From an uncultured Sphingobium sp. (GTDB lineage: Bacteria > Pseudomonadota > Alphaproteobacteria > Sphingomonadales > Sphingomonadaceae): a DNA stretch of 5,268 bases. Made by a program: the position numbers and the translations under genes. The stretch is taken from contig CAJYHD010000367.1 of the NCBI GenBank assembly GCA_913773715.1, forward strand, positions 1-5,268, given 5' to 3'. Positions 3,596-5,268 of the stretch are shown piece after piece (within the stretch, counting starts at the first letter, position 1; every line of letters starts with the position of its first letter). Below the pieces are notes generated by a model that was given only the letters and a program-made list of their open reading frames with translations, made no database searches and had not been told where the DNA came from.

Positions 3596-5268
3596 ATGCC
3601 GCAGCAGCAGCCCGTCACCAATCCCCGCATCGTCAAGCTGATGGAGCTCGAGGCGGCCGGTCGGATCAAACCTGAGCATCAGACCGAACTCGACACCTAT
3701 CGCAACCGTGGACTTGCGCCCGCGTCCAAGCAGCCGACCGTCGAGCAGGGCAAGGCGGGGACGTTCTACCACCGGGCGAGCGGAGCTGATGCCGATTATC
3801 AGGCGACCAATAATGGCGAGGGCGTGGCCCCGCGCGGAATGGCGCGCCAGTGGCTGCATGACTCGTTCCCGGATCTCGAGAATACCTGGTTTAACGACGC
3901 TGATCGGCAGAAGGCGGACGCGGCGCAGCGGGACTTCATTGCAGCGACACTGCGCTATGAGTCGGGTGCGGCGGTCCCCCCAAGCGAATTCAGCAACCAG
4001 TATCGCACTTTCTTCCCGATGCCGGGCGATGGCCCCGAGGTGATCGAACAGAAGCGGGCGCAGCGGCAACGCGCGATCGAGGGCCTGAAGGTCAGCGCCG
4101 GCCCGGCCGCGACCGCGCTTGATCGTCAGGGCAAGACATTCGAAGGCCTTAGCGCAGACAGCGTGACGGATTACGCCTTGGGTCTGCGCGACCGGAAGCC
4201 TGGGAAGCCTCAGCGCCGCGACGACGGATCAATTGCCGTCCAGATGCCGGATGGCACGTTCAACACCTATCCCGATCAGGCGTCCTACGAACACGGCATG
4301 GCGGAAGACCAACTCGCGGCGGCGTTCGGTGGCGATCGACATAGCGACGGGTATCGGGCGGCGTACAAGGCACGGTTCGGTGAAGAACCCGGGATCGTTG
4401 TCGACGTCGAAGGTGCGAGCGGACCGAAAAAGATAGATGCCGGTGACGGTGCGTTCGGGTCCTTTTCGCGAGGCGTCGGTGACGCCGCGACGTTTGGTGG
4501 CCTCGACGAACTTGGCGGCGTCGCGGACACCCTCACAGGCAGCGGGGGCGACGGCAGTTTTCTCGACCGACTGGGCCGCAACATCGACCGTAATCGCGCG
4601 ATCATGGCGGGTGACGAGCAGAACCATTCCACGGCTCGCATCGGCGGCCAGTTGCTCGGAGGCCTGGCCATTCCGTTTGGTGCCGGCGCTCGCACGCCTT
4701 CTGCCCTTGCCCGTGTGGGTGCGCTGAGCGGCGGCGCATATGGCTTTGGGTCGGGAGAGGGCGGTATCCTTGAGCGGACACCGAGTGCATTGGCAGGTGC
4801 TGGACTCGGTGCCGTCGGGGGCTATGCGTTCGGGAAAGCCGCCCCTTACGTTGGCGACGCGCTGGCTCGTATCCGCCCTGGTTCGTCTTCGGCACGCACG
4901 GAAGCCCATGCATTGGCTGAAGCTGGTGCGCGCCAGGACATACCCATGACCGCCGCCGATCTGCGGCCCGGCGCCCGTAACGCGTTGGCCTTCCTCGAAG
5001 CATCGCCCGGCGGCGCAGGCCCGGTGCAGGACGCTTTGCGGTCAGGCAACGAAGCGCTGGAGGGTGCCGTAACGCGCGTTGGAGGCGGTACCGCACAGAC
5101 GCCCGAAAGCATGGGACTGACAATCCAGAATGCGGGTGCCCGCATGATAGACCGCACGCGGCAGATCAAGAACGACCTGTACGCTGATGCGGAACGTATG
5201 GCCCCAACAACCACCGTGCGATCGCAATCGGCGCTGGATGCCATCGACCGCAATATTGCTGAGCTGTC
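3596..5268 (+). CDS. Large phage internal-virion / DNA-ejection-type protein, putative (3' end outside window)
   Basis: The frame is open from ATG 3596, 2 nt after the preceding stop, to the window edge: 557 codons with no stop, so the gene is incomplete. Residues ~70-165 contain N-N-G-E-G-V-A-P-R-G-M-A-R-Q-W-L and then F114-I-A-A-T-L-R-Y-E-S-G-A-A-V-P-P-S-E-F...F-F-P-M-P-G-D...I-E-Q-K-R...A-I-E-G163. The 'LR.ESGAA..P.EF...Y..FFP.PGD....I.QK...R..AIEG' pattern is one I recall from phage and prophage proteins of podovirus-like elements. Residues ~350-405 are Gly/Ala-rich and moderately hydrophobic (I-G-G-Q-L-L-G-G-L-A-I-P-F-G-A-G..., G-A-G-L-G-A-V-G-G-Y-A-F-G), as in ejection proteins that cross host membranes. 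Beyond ~430 it is helical (A-E-A-G-A-R-Q-D-I-P-M-T-A-A-D-L). By position and composition it is comparable to P22 gp16/gp20-type ejection proteins, but homology to them is not claimed. The ribosome site is weak, so it probably depends on coupling. Confidence 0.72.
   Translation, partial: MPQQQPVTNPRIVKLMELEAAGRIKPEHQTELDTYRNRGLAPASKQPTVEQGKAGTFYHRASGADADYQATNNGEGVAPRGMARQWLHDSFPDLENTWFNDADRQKADAAQRDFIAATLRYESGAAVPPSEFSNQYRTFFPMPGDGPEVIEQKRAQRQRAIEGLKVSAGPAATALDRQGKTFEGLSADSVTDYALGLRDRKPGKPQRRDDGSIAVQMPDGTFNTYPDQASYEHGMAEDQLAAAFGGDRHSDGYRAAYKARFGEEPGIVVDVEGASGPKKIDAGDGAFGSFSRGVGDAATFGGLDELGGVADTLTGSGGDGSFLDRLGRNIDRNRAIMAGDEQNHSTARIGGQLLGGLAIPFGAGARTPSALARVGALSGGAYGFGSGEGGILERTPSALAGAGLGAVGGYAFGKAAPYVGDALARIRPGSSSARTEAHALAEAGARQDIPMTAADLRPGARNALAFLEASPGGAGPVQDALRSGNEALEGAVTRVGGGTAQTPESMGLTIQNAGARMIDRTRQIKNDLYADAERMAPTTTVRSQSALDAIDRNIAEL

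Noticed and set aside
3112..3675. Plus-strand 187-aa frame overlapping the end of the 291-aa gene and the start of the large gene
   Set aside because: It is an offset frame with Ser/Pro/Arg-rich content and no ribosome site; the two flanking genes are well supported.
4229..4909. Minus-strand open frame of 226 aa, plus the nearby 173-aa (4602-5123) and 135-aa (4846-5253) frames
   Set aside because: All are antisense to the continuous plus-strand frame from 3596 to the window edge; composition is Arg/Ala/Pro-rich shadow sequence.

Overview
The window reads as part of a temperate-phage (prophage) region from a GC-rich alphaproteobacterium, most likely a sphingomonad or close relative. The taxonomic guess rests on base composition and on remembered similarity of several proteins to ones common in prophages of that group; no search was run. 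There are no tRNA, rRNA, IS element or CRISPR features.

Layout. (1) 1-240, plus: the last 79 codons of a protein whose end resembles phage/plasmid primase-helicase replication proteins. (2) 241-386: a non-coding gap dominated by a long inverted repeat (244-272 / 335-363), each arm made of three ~10-bp GCGGGTA iterons, with a small TGTCA-N4-TGACA palindrome in the loop. (3) 387-1187 and 1015-1257, plus: a conserved prophage protein of unknown function, and a small Cys-rich 'HGG...GAPK.NRNAWKHG' protein encoded in a different frame over its 3' end. (4) 1258-1369: tandem hairpins between converging genes. (5) 1370-2129, minus: a two-gene cassette transcribed against everything else, encoding a LexA-like winged-helix DNA-binding protein and, 7 bp downstream, a small exported or membrane-anchored protein with a conserved four-cysteine C-terminal domain. 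It looks like a phage 'moron' (cargo unit with its own control). (6) 2130-2238: divergent intergenic region with a perfect 9-bp inverted repeat, a candidate operator. (7) 2239-5268, plus: three tightly packed genes (1-nt stop/start overlap, then a 2-nt gap), an unknown 159-aa protein, a 291-aa phage protein, and a large protein that runs off the right edge (557 complete codons seen). The last two resemble virion proteins in podovirus-like prophages; the large one has a Gly/Ala-rich segment and a conserved motif suggesting an internal-virion or DNA-ejection role.

How it fits together. Replication end, small conserved genes and virion genes all read rightward. The leftward HTH/Cys-protein pair interrupts them and is the part most likely to act on the host rather than on phage growth. 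No terminase, portal or capsid gene is visible between the small genes and the virion proteins, so these lie elsewhere or the element is rearranged.
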